The notes beneath the pieces were generated by a model. It had not been told where the DNA came from. It made no database searches and saw only the letters and a program-made list of their open reading frames with translations. This document shows positions 9,672-19,154 of a stretch of 64,000 nt of DNA, one piece after another. Position 1 is the first letter of the stretch, and each line of letters starts with the position of its first letter. Source of the DNA: Microbacterium gubbeenense DSM 15944 (lineage in GTDB: Bacteria; Actinomycetota; Actinomycetes; Actinomycetales; Microbacteriaceae); assembly GCF_000422745.1 (NCBI RefSeq), contig NZ_AUGQ01000001.1, forward strand, positions 332,260 to 396,259, written 5' to 3'. Position numbers and translations under genes: made by a program.

Positions 9672-12600
9672 CTACCCCAGGCACTGCGGGCCGAGGATCG
9701 CCTTCAGATCACCGAACAGCTCGGCCGATACGCGCACCGGCTTGGGCACCTCGAACACCTTCGCGCTGCGCCCGCGGTGCATCTTCAACCGCACCTCGGT
9801 GTCGCCCTGATGGCGCTCGAGAACGTCGACCAGGTCGCCCACGACGCGCTCGGTCGCTCGCTGCTCGGGGATGAGGAGCATGAGCGGACCCGAGTCGTCG
9901 AACGATCCGATGTCGGGCGCGAAGGCCGACTGCGCATGGATGTTCAGCCCGTCATCGCGCTTCGAGACGCGGCCGCGCACCACGAGGATCGAGTCCTGCA
10001 CGAGGATCGGCTGGAACTCGGCGTACGTCTTGCCCATGAACATGACGGTGACCTCGGCCTCGAAGTCTTCGATCGTGATCATGCCGTACGGATTTCCGCT
10101 CGACTTCGCGACACGGTGCTGGGCGGTCGTGACGAGACCGGCGATCGTGACCTGCTCGCCATCCGGCACGTCTTCGGCGTTGACGAGGTCGTTGATCGTC
10201 GTCGAACGATGCTTCGCGAGCGGCACCTCGAGGCCCGCGAGCGGGTGATCCGAGACGTACAGCCCGAGCATGTCGCGTTCGAACGCGAGTTTGTCCTTCT
10301 TCGTCCATTCCGGGCGCTCAGGAACCTTCGACGCCTGATCCGGCTCGTCCCACAGGCTGTCGAAGTCGAACCCGACTTCGCCGTGCGCTGCCTTGCGCTT
10401 GTCGGCGACGGCCTGCTCAACGGCCTGCTCGTGAATCTCCATGAGCGCACGTCGGGTGGATCCCATCGTGTCGAACGCGCCGGCCTTCGCGAGCGACTCG
10501 ACCGTGCGCTTGTTCGTCACGTGGGCGGGTACGCGATCGAGGAAGTCGTGGAAGCTCGCGTACGGGCCGTCGGCCCGCGCGGCGATGATGCCCTCGACCA
10601 CGCTGTGGCCGACGTTGCGGACGGCGCCGAGCCCGAAGCGGATGTCGTCGCCCACGGCCGCGAAGTACTCGATCGACTCGCTCACGTCGGGCGGCAGCAC
10701 CCGGATGCCCATGCGGCGGCACTCGTTCAAGTAGAGCGCGAGCTTGTCGCGCGAGTCACCGACGCTCGTGAGCAGGGCGGCCATGTACTCGGCCGGGTAG
10801 TGCGCCTTGAGGTACGCCGTCCAGTACGACACCACGCCGTACGCGGCGGAGTGCGCCTTGTTGAAGGCGTAGTCGGAGAACGGCAGCAGGATGTCCCACA
10901 GCGCCTTGATCGCGCCGTCGCCGTAGCCGCGATCCTTCATGCCCTGCGCGAAGCCTGCGTACTGCTTGTCGAGCTCGGACTTCTTCTTCTTGCCCATCGC
11001 GCGGCGCAGAATGTCGGCCTGTCCGAGCGAGAACCCCGCGACCTTCTGCGCGATCGCCATCACCTGCTCCTGGTAGATGATGAGGCCGTAGCTGGTGTCG
11101 AGGATGTCCTTCAGCGGCTCTTCGAGCTCGGGGTGGATCGGGGTGATCGGCTGCTCGCCGTTCTTCCGCAACGCGTAGTTGGTGTGCGAGTTCGCCCCCA
11201 TGGGGCCCGGACGATAAAGGGCGATGACGGCGGAGATGTCTTCGAAGTTGTCGGGCTTCATGAGGCGCAGAAGCGACCGCATCGGCCCGCCGTCGAGCTG
11301 GAAGACGCCCAGGGTATCGCCGCGTGCCAGCAGCTCGTACGCCTTGCGGTCGTCGAGCCCGAGCACTTCGAGGTCGAGCTCGACCTGCTTGTTCGTGCGG
11401 ATGTTGTCGAGCGCGTCGGAGATGATCGTGAGGTTGCGCAGCCCGAGGAAGTCCATCTTGATCAGGCCGAGCGACTCGCAGGCCGGATAGTCGAACTGCG
11501 TGACGATCTGGCCGTCCTGCTCGCGCTTCATGATCGGAATGATGTCGATCAGCGGATCGCTCGACATGATCACACCGGCCGCGTGCACGCCCCACTGCCG
11601 CTTCAGCCCCTCGAGCCCGATCGCGTGGTCGAAGACCGTGCGCGCCTCGGGATCGGTCTCGATGACGTTGCGGAACTCGCTCGCTTCCTTGTAGCGCGCG
11701 TGCTTCGGATCGAACATGCCGTCGAGAGGCATGTCCTTGCCCATGACGGGCGGCGGCATCGCCTTGGTGAGCCGCTCCCCCATGCTGAACGGGAAGCCGA
11801 GCACCCGGCCCGCGTCCTTCAGCGCCTGCTTCGACTTGATCGTGCCGTACGTGACGATCTGCGCCACGCGCTCGTCGCCGTACTTCTCCGTCACGTACTC
11901 GATGACCTCGCCGCGGCGCCGATCATCGAAGTCGACGTCGAAGTCGGGCATCGACACGCGGTCGGGGTTGAGGAAGCGCTCGAAGATGAGGCCGTGCTCG
12001 ATCGGGTCGAGGTCGGTGATGCGCATCGCGTAGGCGACCATCGACCCTGCACCGGATCCGCGACCGGGGCCCACCCGGATGCCGTTGTTCTTCGACCAGT
12101 TGATGAAGTCGGCGACGACGAGGAAGTACCCCGGGAACCGCATCTGCAGGATGATCCCGATCTCGTACTCGGCCCGGGCCCGCACGTTGTCGGGGATGCC
12201 GTTCGGGTACCGGTATTTCAGGCCGAGCTCGACCTCCTTGACGAACCAGCTGTCCTCGGTCTCGCCCTCGGGAACGGGGAATCGCGGCATGTAGTTCGCC
12301 GACGTGTCGAACTCGATGTTGCACCGCTCGGCGATGAGCAGCGTGTTATCGCACGACTCGGGGTGCTCGCGGAAGATCTGACGCATCTCGGCGGCCGACT
12401 TGATGTAGTAGCCGTCGCCATCGAGCTTGAAGCGGTTCGGGTCGTCGAGACGGGATCCCGACTGCACGCAGAGCAGCGCTTCGTGCGCCTTCGCATCCGA
12501 CTGGTGCGTGTAGTGGGAGTCATTCGTCGCGACGAGCGGGATCGCCAGGTCCTTCGAGATCCTCAGGAGGTCTTCGCGCACGCGCCGCTCGATCTCGAGG

Positions 12601-13184
12601 CCGTGCTCCATGATCTCGGTGAAGTAGTTCTCCTTGCCGAAGATGTCCTGATACTCGGCGGCCGCCTGGCGCGCCTCTTCGTACTGACCGAGTCGCAGGC
12701 GCGTCTGGATCTCGCCGGACGGGCAACCGGTCGTCGCGATGACCCCCTTGGCATAGGTCTGCAGCAGTTCGCGGTCCATGCGGGGCTTGAAGTAGTAGCC
12801 CTCGATGCTCGCGAGGGAGCTCATGCGGAACAGGTTGTGCATGCCGGGAGTGTCTTCGGCCCACATGGTCATGTGCGTGTACGCGCCGCCGCCCGAGACA
12901 TCATCGCGCTTCTGCTCCGAAGACCCCCATGACACCCGGGAGCGGTCGCCGCGGGCCGTGCCCGGGGTGACGTAGGCCTCGAGGCCCACAATCGGCTTGA
13001 TCCCCTGCGCGGTCGCCGCCTTGTAGAACTCGAATGAGGCGTAATTGTTGCCGTGATCGGTGACGGCGATCGCCGGCATCTCGAGCTCTGCAGCGGCCTT
13101 CGTCATATCGGCGAGCTTCGCCGCCCCGTCGAGCATCGAATACTCGCTGTGGACATGGAGGTGCACGAAGGAGTCGGAGGCCAT
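9672..13184 (-). CDS. dnaE: DNA polymerase III alpha subunit
   Basis: Replicative polymerase. The 1170 residues match actinobacterial DnaE1. Order of domains: PHP domain from residue 5 (FVHLHVHSEYSMLDGA, VTDHGN); polymerase palm with GPGRGSGAGSM and the catalytic PDFDVDFDDRRR segment near residue 410-420; fingers and thumb regions (FNKAHSAAYG); a helix-hairpin-helix/OB-fold part near 980-1080 (EQVTIAGLVTTAQHRVAKSSG). It is the last housekeeping gene before the siderophore island. In many actinobacteria dnaE lies close to rluD and lspA, which here are found 29 kb away on the other side of the island. Confidence 0.98.
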   Translation of the reverse strand: MASDSFVHLHVHSEYSMLDGAAKLADMTKAAAELEMPAIAVTDHGNNYASFEFYKAATAQGIKPIVGLEAYVTPGTARGDRSRVSWGSSEQKRDDVSGGGAYTHMTMWAEDTPGMHNLFRMSSLASIEGYYFKPRMDRELLQTYAKGVIATTGCPSGEIQTRLRLGQYEEARQAAAEYQDIFGKENYFTEIMEHGLEIERRVREDLLRISKDLAIPLVATNDSHYTHQSDAKAHEALLCVQSGSRLDDPNRFKLDGDGYYIKSAAEMRQIFREHPESCDNTLLIAERCNIEFDTSANYMPRFPVPEGETEDSWFVKEVELGLKYRYPNGIPDNVRARAEYEIGIILQMRFPGYFLVVADFINWSKNNGIRVGPGRGSGAGSMVAYAMRITDLDPIEHGLIFERFLNPDRVSMPDFDVDFDDRRRGEVIEYVTEKYGDERVAQIVTYGTIKSKQALKDAGRVLGFPFSMGERLTKAMPPPVMGKDMPLDGMFDPKHARYKEASEFRNVIETDPEARTVFDHAIGLEGLKRQWGVHAAGVIMSSDPLIDIIPIMKREQDGQIVTQFDYPACESLGLIKMDFLGLRNLTIISDALDNIRTNKQVELDLEVLGLDDRKAYELLARGDTLGVFQLDGGPMRSLLRLMKPDNFEDISAVIALYRPGPMGANSHTNYALRKNGEQPITPIHPELEEPLKDILDTSYGLIIYQEQVMAIAQKVAGFSLGQADILRRAMGKKKKSELDKQYAGFAQGMKDRGYGDGAIKALWDILLPFSDYAFNKAHSAAYGVVSYWTAYLKAHYPAEYMAALLTSVGDSRDKLALYLNECRRMGIRVLPPDVSESIEYFAAVGDDIRFGLGAVRNVGHSVVEGIIAARADGPYASFHDFLDRVPAHVTNKRTVESLAKAGAFDTMGSTRRALMEIHEQAVEQAVADKRKAAHGEVGFDFDSLWDEPDQASKVPERPEWTKKDKLAFERDMLGLYVSDHPLAGLEVPLAKHRSTTINDLVNAEDVPDGEQVTIAGLVTTAQHRVAKSSGNPYGMITIEDFEAEVTVMFMGKTYAEFQPILVQDSILVVRGRVSKRDDGLNIHAQSAFAPDIGSFDDSGPLMLLIPEQRATERVVGDLVDVLERHQGDTEVRLKMHRGRSAKVFEVPKPVRVSAELFGDLKAILGPQCLG

Positions 13185-13247
13185 GGGACCAGTCTAGGTT
13201 CGCGCGCCGGTCATCGCGTCGGGACGTGGCCCCTCTCGCCGCTCGGG

Positions 13248-13266
13248 TGAGGTTAGGCTCAGCTCA
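13248..13266. promoter_or_regulatory. Iron box (DtxR/IdeR-type), degenerate, upstream of the ECF transporter genes
   Basis: TGAGGTTAGGCTCAGCTCA matches 15 of 19 positions of the DtxR/IdeR consensus TTAGGTTAGGCTAACCTAA. It is 37 bases before the GTG of the fused ECF ATPase. It is the weakest of four boxes in the island but placed like the others, in front of the first gene of an operon. Confidence 0.65.
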
Positions 13267-13302
13267 TCAAGACGAACCGACTGTCGACCCCAGGATCTCC
13301 GC

Positions 13303-14985
13303 GTGCCCGAACCCGTTCCCCTGCTCCGCATCCATGACCTCGCCATCACCCGCGCGGGTGCGGAGCGAGAGCGACCGCAGGGCGTCACCTTCGACGTCCA
13401 TGCGGGCGAGGTCATCCTGGTGCTCGGACCCAGCGGGGCGGGGAAGTCCACGCTCGCTCTCGCCTTCAACGGCCTGCTGCCGCAGTCGGTTCCCGCGAGT
13501 GTGCGGGGCACGGTCGAGGTGGGAGGACGCAGCGCTCGGACGACTCCGGTCGCGCTTCTGAGCGCCGATGTCGCCATGGTGTTCCAGGATCCGGACGCGC
13601 AGATCGTCACGTCGACCGTGCTCGACGAGGTCGCCTTCGCGCTCGAGAACATGCTGCTCACCGTTCCCGAGATTCTCACCCGCTCGGAGGATGCCCTCCG
13701 CCGCGTCGGTCTCTGGGAGCGCCGTACGGATCGACCGGACGTGCTCTCCGGGGGCGGGCGGCAGAGGCTCGCCATCGCCTGCGCGATCGCGATGGGCTCG
13801 TCCGTCATCGTGCTGGACGAGCCGACCGCCAATCTCGATCCCCAGGGCGTCGAGGACGTCTACCGCGCGCTCGCGGACCTCGTCGCCGACGGCTCCCGCG
13901 CGATCGTCCTCATCGAGCACGACCTCGACGCAGCGATGCACCTCGTCACGCGCGTACTCGTGCTGGATCAGGACGGGCGTCTCGTCGCGGACGGATCGGC
14001 GGACCACGTGCTCCGCCACCGTGCGGACGAGCTCACGGCCCTCGGCGTCTGGCTTCCGTCCGCGGCGATCCTCGCCCGGTCGCTCCGCGATCTCGGCGCG
14101 CTCGACCCGCAGGATCCACTTCCGCTGACCCCTGGAGAGCTGGCCGTCGCGCTCGACGGCGCCGACACGCGCGGAAGGACAGCGCCGCGCCGTCCACCCG
14201 CACCTGCGTCAGACGGCGACCCGATCATCCGCGCGCGCGGCCTCACGATCCGGCGCGGCAGGTCGGAGGTGATCCACGAGGTGGACCTGGACATCGCGCG
14301 CGGTTCGCTCACGGCCGTCATCGGCACGAACGGCGCGGGCAAGACGACGCTCGCGCAGGCACTCGCGGGCGTGGTCCCGCCGCCGAAGCGCCGGGTATCG
14401 GTCGACGGCCTCGACCCCGGCACCGTGTCGCCGCGCAGACTCGCCTCACGTATCGGGTTCGTCTTCCAGAATCCCGAGCACCAGTTCATCGCGCACACGG
14501 TGTTCGACGAACTCGCTCACGGCCCGCGCCTGCTCGGCGACGACGACGTCGGGGCAGTCGTCGAGGGCGTGCTCCGACGACTGGGACTGGAACATCGCGC
14601 GGCCGCGCATCCCCTCACGCTCTCGGGCGGCGAGAAGCGCCGGCTGTCCGTCGGCACCGCCCTCGTCGCGCGCCCCCGCGTGCTCGTCCTCGACGAGCCC
14701 ACGTACGGACAGGATCGCGCCCGCGCCGACGAGCTGCTCCGGCTCCTCGAGGAGCTGAGGCAGGACGGCACGACGATTCTCATCGTCACCCACGACCTCG
14801 ATCTGGTTGCGGCACGGAGCACGCACACGATCGTTCTCGACCGCGGTCGCGTGCACGCCGCGGGACCCACGGAGGAGATCTTCGCCGACGCGCGGATCCT
14901 CGAGGACGCCGGACTGCACCTGCCGGAGCTGATGCGCGTTCTTCCCGCCGACCTGCGCGCACTCGCGTCGGAGGCCCGACGTTGA
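13303..14985 (+). CDS. ECF transporter ATPase, two ATPase domains fused (YkoD/CbiO-CbiO type)
   Basis: Energising subunit of an energy-coupling-factor importer. The 560 residues hold two complete ABC ATPases. The first has Walker A GPSGAGKS near residue 45, Q-loop FQDPDAQ, signature LSGGGRQRLAIA (the normal Gln/Glu position is a Gly) and Walker B VIVLDEPTANLDP. The second has GTNGAGKTT near 345, FQNPEHQF, LSGGEKRRLSVG and VLVLDEPTYGQD. The fused A-A' arrangement and the T subunit overlapping by four bases (TTGA) are those of YkoD-YkoC. The GTG start has AGGA seven bases upstream. The preceding iron box suggests control by iron. The S component for this system is probably the gene at 41370. 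Confidence 0.88.
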   Translation: MPEPVPLLRIHDLAITRAGAERERPQGVTFDVHAGEVILVLGPSGAGKSTLALAFNGLLPQSVPASVRGTVEVGGRSARTTPVALLSADVAMVFQDPDAQIVTSTVLDEVAFALENMLLTVPEILTRSEDALRRVGLWERRTDRPDVLSGGGRQRLAIACAIAMGSSVIVLDEPTANLDPQGVEDVYRALADLVADGSRAIVLIEHDLDAAMHLVTRVLVLDQDGRLVADGSADHVLRHRADELTALGVWLPSAAILARSLRDLGALDPQDPLPLTPGELAVALDGADTRGRTAPRRPPAPASDGDPIIRARGLTIRRGRSEVIHEVDLDIARGSLTAVIGTNGAGKTTLAQALAGVVPPPKRRVSVDGLDPGTVSPRRLASRIGFVFQNPEHQFIAHTVFDELAHGPRLLGDDDVGAVVEGVLRRLGLEHRAAAHPLTLSGGEKRRLSVGTALVARPRVLVLDEPTYGQDRARADELLRLLEELRQDGTTILIVTHDLDLVAARSTHTIVLDRGRVHAAGPTEEIFADARILEDAGLHLPELMRVLPADLRALASEARR

Positions 14986-15806
14986 CGGCCGAGGTGGCGG
15001 CGACCCGCGCTCTGCCGGCCTCCGACCAGCACCCCCGGACGCGCGTCCTCGAGCGGCTGCACCCGCTGGCGAAGATCGGAGCGACCGCACCCACGATCGT
15101 CCTGCTCGTGGCGGTGCGGGACATCGGAACACCGCTCGCGCTGCTCGTCGTCGCGTACGCGATCGTGCTGGCCGGTGCGCGCATCACGCGGCACGGCCTG
15201 ATCCTCCTCGCCGTCGTCCTCCCCGTGTTCGTCGCCGCCACCTCGGTCGGGTTCGCTCTCTGGGCCGATCCGTCGCAGGTTGGTGACACCCACGCGGTGG
15301 TGCGCATCGGCGACTGGACCCTGAGTGCCGGCGCCCTGCTCGTCGGGCTCGCCACGGGGCTGCGGTTCGGTGCCATGCTCGCGCTCGGGCTCATCACGGC
15401 GCTGACCACGACCGGTCGCGACATCGTGCTCGCCGGCATGCAGTCGTTCCGCCTGCCCTATCGCGTCGGGTACACGGCGCTGGCGGCGCTCGGTTTCATC
15501 CCGCGGTTCGCGCACGAGCTGTCGATCATCCGAGCCGCGCACCGCGTCCGCGGCTCCCGCGGCGGCCGCGGACCGCTCGGCCGGATCCGTCGCGAGATGG
15601 GGCACCTGGTGCCGCTCCTCGCGAGTGCGATCCGTCACGCGGAGCGTGTGGCACTCGCGATGGATGCTCGCGCCTTCGGCGCCCACCCCACCCGCACGGA
15701 GCGCCGGCGACTGCGATTCAGTGCGGGGGACATCGCGTTCACAGCGGGGGTGCTGCTCGCGACCGCGCTCGTGTTCACGGCGGGCCTCCCCTGGCGACTC
15801 GGATGA
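14982..15806 (+). CDS. ECF transporter T component (EcfT/CbiQ/YkoC type)
   Basis: Transmembrane scaffold that couples the ATPases to a substrate-binding S component. The 274 residues have about five to six hydrophobic helices. The coupling-helix motifs are visible: the AHRVRGSRGGRG segment near residue 188 and AMDARAFGAHP near 226, which resembles the ARG-type motifs of the family. The start is a TTG that overlaps the ATPase stop by four bases (TTGA); an alternative GTG lies 12 bases on. It converges with the PPTase gene, 18 bases away. No S component is adjacent, which is unusual for a dedicated ECF system. Confidence 0.85.
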   Translation: MTAEVAATRALPASDQHPRTRVLERLHPLAKIGATAPTIVLLVAVRDIGTPLALLVVAYAIVLAGARITRHGLILLAVVLPVFVAATSVGFALWADPSQVGDTHAVVRIGDWTLSAGALLVGLATGLRFGAMLALGLITALTTTGRDIVLAGMQSFRLPYRVGYTALAALGFIPRFAHELSIIRAAHRVRGSRGGRGPLGRIRREMGHLVPLLASAIRHAERVALAMDARAFGAHPTRTERRRLRFSAGDIAFTAGVLLATALVFTAGLPWRLG

Positions 15807-15824
15807 CGCGTCGTGACGAAGCGT

Positions 15825-16517
15825 TCACCCGGGACGGGGGACGTGCACGGCGGTGAGGACGATCCCGTCGCGGATCGCCCAGCGTCCGTGGAAGCGTGCG
15901 ACGACCGTCCCACCCACGACGGCCGGTTCGATGAGAACGCCGCCGACGAAGGCGTTGCCGTCGAACGTCACCTCGCAGTCATCGAATCCGAGCCACCGTC
16001 CGGTCAGCGGGTACCACGCCTTGTAGATACTCTCCTTCGCGCTGAAGAGCACCCGATCCATCGCACACCCCCGCCGTTCGCCGGCGAGTTCCGCGAGCAT
16101 CGCCCTCTCCTCACCCGCGAGGATCAGGTCGTGCACGCCGTCAGGAAGCGGGGCGTGCGGCTCCGCGTCGATGCCCAGCGAGGCCGCGTCGCGGTCGAGG
16201 GCGACCGCCGCCGCGCGGAAGCCGGGGCAGTGCGTCATGCTGCCCACCACGCCGGCGGGCCAGCGCGGCGCACGATCCGTACCCGGCAGGATCACCCCCG
16301 CCGGACGGCCCAGTCGGGACAGCGCACGACGGGCCGCGTGACGCACCGCGGCGAACTCGCGGCGCCGCTGCGCGACGGCCCCTGCGACGACCGCGCGCTC
16401 CGACGGCGGCAGCACGTCGCAGAGTTCATCCTCGCGGGCTGCGGACAGACCCGAGAGGTCCTCGCACGCGACGGAGGGAGGCAGCAGTCCGTCGAACGCG
16501 CTCGCCATTCTCAGCAC
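15825..16517 (-). CDS. 4'-phosphopantetheinyl transferase, EntD-like
   Basis: Installs the phosphopantetheine arm on carrier domains, here presumably those of the NRPS proteins and the aryl carrier of the island. The 230 residues carry the EntD/Sfp-type motifs: WPAGVVGSMTHC near residue 85, LGIDAEP with its Mg-binding acidic residues, and FSAKESIYKAWYP with the catalytic Glu-Lys. I chose the GTG at 16517 because GGAAGAG is five bases upstream; an ATG three codons later is possible. It is divergent from entB-entA-entC and shares the 74-base intergenic region containing a strong iron box. Confidence 0.92.
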   Translation of the reverse strand: MLRMASAFDGLLPPSVACEDLSGLSAAREDELCDVLPPSERAVVAGAVAQRRREFAAVRHAARRALSRLGRPAGVILPGTDRAPRWPAGVVGSMTHCPGFRAAAVALDRDAASLGIDAEPHAPLPDGVHDLILAGEERAMLAELAGERRGCAMDRVLFSAKESIYKAWYPLTGRWLGFDDCEVTFDGNAFVGGVLIEPAVVGGTVVARFHGRWAIRDGIVLTAVHVPRPG

Positions 16518-16534
16518 CTGTTCTCTTCCACTTC

Positions 16535-16553
16535 TTAGGTTAGGCTAATCTAA
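16535..16553. promoter_or_regulatory. Iron box (DtxR/IdeR-type) between PPTase and DHB operon
   Basis: TTAGGTTAGGCTAATCTAA matches 18 of 19 positions of the DtxR/IdeR consensus. It is central in the divergent region, 18 bases from the PPTase start and 39 bases from the entB start, so one repressor site can serve both promoters. Confidence 0.92.
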
Positions 16554-16591
16554 CTCACTCCGAGACTCGGGGGAACGACGAGAGGAGCGCC

Positions 16592-17230
16592 ATGCTGCCG
16601 ACCATCGCTGACTACACTCTGCCCGCAGCGGCCCGGGAACCGGACAATCGTGTGCAATGGAACGTCGACCCGAGCCGCGCCATGCTGCTGGTCCACGACA
16701 TGCAGCAGTACTTCATCGATGCGTACGGTGACGAATCGACGGTGGCGGAACGCACGATCGGGAACATCCGACGCCTGCGCTCCGCGGCCGAGTCGGCGAG
16801 CGTTCCGGTCTGCTTCACCGCGCAGCCGCCCAAACAGGATCCGAGCGAGCGCGGACTGCTGTGGGATTTCTGGGGCCCGGGGATCCAGGACGACGGCCGC
16901 CATGCGATCATCGATTCGCTCGGCCCCGTCGACGATGCCGACGTCATCACGAAATGGCGCTACGACGCCTTCGTCCGCACGGACCTCGCGACGCGCCTGC
17001 GCGATGCCGGTCGCGACCAGCTCGTCGTCACGGGCGTGTATGCGCACATCGGCTGCCTCATGACGGCGACCTCCGCATTCATGCACGACATCCAGCCATT
17101 CCTCATCGCGGACGCGACGGCAGACTTCTCGGCAGACCACCACGCGATGGCCCTCCAGTACGCCGCCGACCGCTGCGCCGTCGTCACCGACACCGACTCG
17201 GTCGAGGCGCGCTTCCTCGGGGCCGTATGA
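16592..17230 (+). CDS. Isochorismatase (EntB/DhbB N-terminal domain only)
   Basis: Hydrolyses isochorismate to 2,3-dihydro-2,3-dihydroxybenzoate. The 212 residues cover the isochorismatase domain: AMLLVHDMQQYFIDAY near residue 30, ITKWRYDAF near 117 and the family signature VTGVYAHIGCLMTA near 145. The aryl carrier domain that normally forms the C-terminus of EntB is absent; a separate aryl carrier gene is found at 36482. First gene of a tight operon: its stop overlaps the ATG of the next gene (ATGA). The iron box upstream points to induction by iron starvation. Confidence 0.94.
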   Translation: MLPTIADYTLPAAAREPDNRVQWNVDPSRAMLLVHDMQQYFIDAYGDESTVAERTIGNIRRLRSAAESASVPVCFTAQPPKQDPSERGLLWDFWGPGIQDDGRHAIIDSLGPVDDADVITKWRYDAFVRTDLATRLRDAGRDQLVVTGVYAHIGCLMTATSAFMHDIQPFLIADATADFSADHHAMALQYAADRCAVVTDTDSVEARFLGAV

Positions 17231-17946
17231 CGCACGCGATCATCACCGGTGCGTCGGGCGGCATCGGTCGCGCCGTCGTGCAGGCGCTCCTGCGAGACGG
17301 GTTCACCGTGACCGCAACGGACCTCGAGCTCCCACGGGAAACCGGCGCACACGACTGCCGAGCGCTCGACGTCACCGACGCCGACGCCGTCGAGCGCGTC
17401 GTGTCCGAGGCCTGGGAATCGCAGGGCCCGGTCGATCTGCTCGTCAACGCCGCGGGAGTCCACGCCTCTCATTCCGTTCTCGAGACGGATCCGGAGGTCT
17501 GGGACCGCCTCTTCGCGGTGAACGCGCGCGGCGTGTTCCTCACGTCGCGAGCGGTCGGATCGCGCATGTCCGCCCGCGGATCCGGGGTCATCCTCACGAT
17601 CGCATCGAACGCGGCCGTGATCCCCCGCGCGGGAATGGCCGCCTACGCGGCCTCCAAGGCGGCAGCGAGCAGCATCACCCGTTCACTCGGGCTCGAGCTC
17701 GGCCGCCGCGGCGTGCGTTGCAACGTCGTCTCCCCCGGCACCACGCGCACGCGGATGATCGAGGCGCTCGGCGAAGAGGAGGTCCTCATCGACGGGTCGC
17801 CGACCGCCTTCCGCACCGCGATCCCGCTCGGCCGGATCGCGGAGCCCGAGGACATCGCCGAGACGGTCGCGTTCCTGGGCTCCGATCGCGCGCGGCACAT
17901 CACCCTTCAAGAAGTCGTCATCGACGGAGGTGCGAGCCAGCGATGA
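17227..17946 (+). CDS. 2,3-dihydro-2,3-dihydroxybenzoate dehydrogenase (EntA/DhbA, SDR family)
   Basis: Oxidises the EntB product to 2,3-dihydroxybenzoate with NAD+. The 239 residues form a classical short-chain dehydrogenase: cofactor loop TGASGGIGRA at residues 8-17, NAAGVHA near 79, and catalytic Tyr-Lys in AAYAASKAA near 139. The C-terminal substrate-loop region (TPxR-type stretch around TRTRMIEALGEE) is as in EntA. Four-base ATGA overlaps with entB before and entC after indicate translational coupling. The presence of EntA rather than a salicylate synthase makes DHB, not salicylate, the expected aryl starter. Confidence 0.93.
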   Translation: MTHAIITGASGGIGRAVVQALLRDGFTVTATDLELPRETGAHDCRALDVTDADAVERVVSEAWESQGPVDLLVNAAGVHASHSVLETDPEVWDRLFAVNARGVFLTSRAVGSRMSARGSGVILTIASNAAVIPRAGMAAYAASKAAASSITRSLGLELGRRGVRCNVVSPGTTRTRMIEALGEEEVLIDGSPTAFRTAIPLGRIAEPEDIAETVAFLGSDRARHITLQEVVIDGGASQR

Positions 17947-19106
17947 GCCCGGAAGCATTCCCGCATTCGCCCCGCTTCGATCTCACGACCTCGGCCTACC
18001 GCCTCCGCACGAGCGGAGTCGCCCGCCGCGTGAGGCCAACGACGTGGAACGGCCCGGCCGTTGCCGAAGCCGTCGAGCGCACCCTCCGCGACGCGCGCGC
18101 CGCCGCCGGCGGCGGCGGCGAACCGATCGTCGTCGGCGCGATCCCTTTCGACCCGTCGCGCGAGGCTCTGCTGCACGTTCCCGAGCACGTCAGCTGGGGC
18201 GGACCACCGGAACCGGTGCGTCCGCCGCGCACGGGCCGCGGCCGCCGCGTGCGGCTGGACGACGACGATCCCCACTACCGCCGCGCCGTGGCCGCGGCCG
18301 TGCAGCGCATTCGAGGCGGAGAACTCGACAAGGTGGTGCTCGCCCGGCGGGCGACCGCTCACCGCGAGGATCCGTTCGATGTCAACGCCCTGCACGCGTC
18401 CCTCGCCGCCGCCAACCCGTCCGCGTACGCGTTCCGATTCGACCTTCCGGAGCAGTCGCCGGGGGCGCCGCCGACCACCCTCCTGGGCGCGAGCCCCGAG
18501 CTCGTCCTCTCCAGCAGCGGCGGCCTCGTCGAGAGCCATCCCCTCGCAGGTTCGACGCCCCGGCGCGATGACCCCGACGACGACCGCGCGGTGGCGCAGG
18601 CGCTGCTCGGATCTGCGAAGGCCCGTGGCGAGCACGGTCACGTCGTGCGAGCGGTCGCGCAGGCCTTCGAACGCCTCGCGACCGACGTTCACGTGCCCGA
18701 TGCCCCGAGCCTGCTCAGCACGCCCGTGATCTGGCATCTGGGCACGCGGATCACCGGCCGGCTCCGGCCGGGCGCGTCGCCCCTGGAGCTCGCCTACGCG
18801 ATGCATCCAACGCCGGCGGTGTGCGGGTGGCCCGCGGGCGCCGCGCGGCGCATGATCGGCGAGCTCGAGGACTTCGATCGCGGCCTCTACTCGGGACTCG
18901 TCGGCTGGATCGACGCCGAGGGGAACTCGGAGTGGGCGCTGACGCTGCGGTGCGCAGAAGTCCACGGCGCCACCGCGACCCTCTACGCCGGTGCAGGCAT
19001 CGTCTCCGCCTCAGATCCGGATGACGAGCACGAGGAGACGGACGTCAAGCTCTCCACCTTCCTGCACGCCCTCGAGAGCGCGGACGACCCCGTCCCCGTG
19101 GCATGA
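17943..19106 (+). CDS. Isochorismate synthase (EntC/DhbC)
   Basis: Converts chorismate to isochorismate, the first committed step to DHB. The 387 residues contain the chorismate-binding domain from about residue 105 to the end: VQRIRGGELDKVVLARR, PLAGSTPRR, MHPTPAVCGWPAGAAR, DRGLYSGLVGWID and the Mg/active-site segment YAGAGIVSASDPDDEHEET. It ends the entB-entA-entC operon. Within the chorismate-utilising family, DhbC/EntC is preferred over salicylate synthase because entA and entB are adjacent. Confidence 0.94.
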   Translation: MSPEAFPHSPRFDLTTSAYRLRTSGVARRVRPTTWNGPAVAEAVERTLRDARAAAGGGGEPIVVGAIPFDPSREALLHVPEHVSWGGPPEPVRPPRTGRGRRVRLDDDDPHYRRAVAAAVQRIRGGELDKVVLARRATAHREDPFDVNALHASLAAANPSAYAFRFDLPEQSPGAPPTTLLGASPELVLSSSGGLVESHPLAGSTPRRDDPDDDRAVAQALLGSAKARGEHGHVVRAVAQAFERLATDVHVPDAPSLLSTPVIWHLGTRITGRLRPGASPLELAYAMHPTPAVCGWPAGAARRMIGELEDFDRGLYSGLVGWIDAEGNSEWALTLRCAEVHGATATLYAGAGIVSASDPDDEHEETDVKLSTFLHALESADDPVPVA

Positions 19107-19154
19107 CGGGCCGGGTTGACCGGATCGAGACGATCGCGTTAGAGTGACACGCGA

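Noticed and set aside
9450..12932. A very long open frame on the plus strand opposite dnaE (about 1160 codons)
   Set aside because: It is the antisense shadow of dnaE, which has full domain evidence; the translated antisense protein is Arg/Val/Glu-rich without any recognisable motif.
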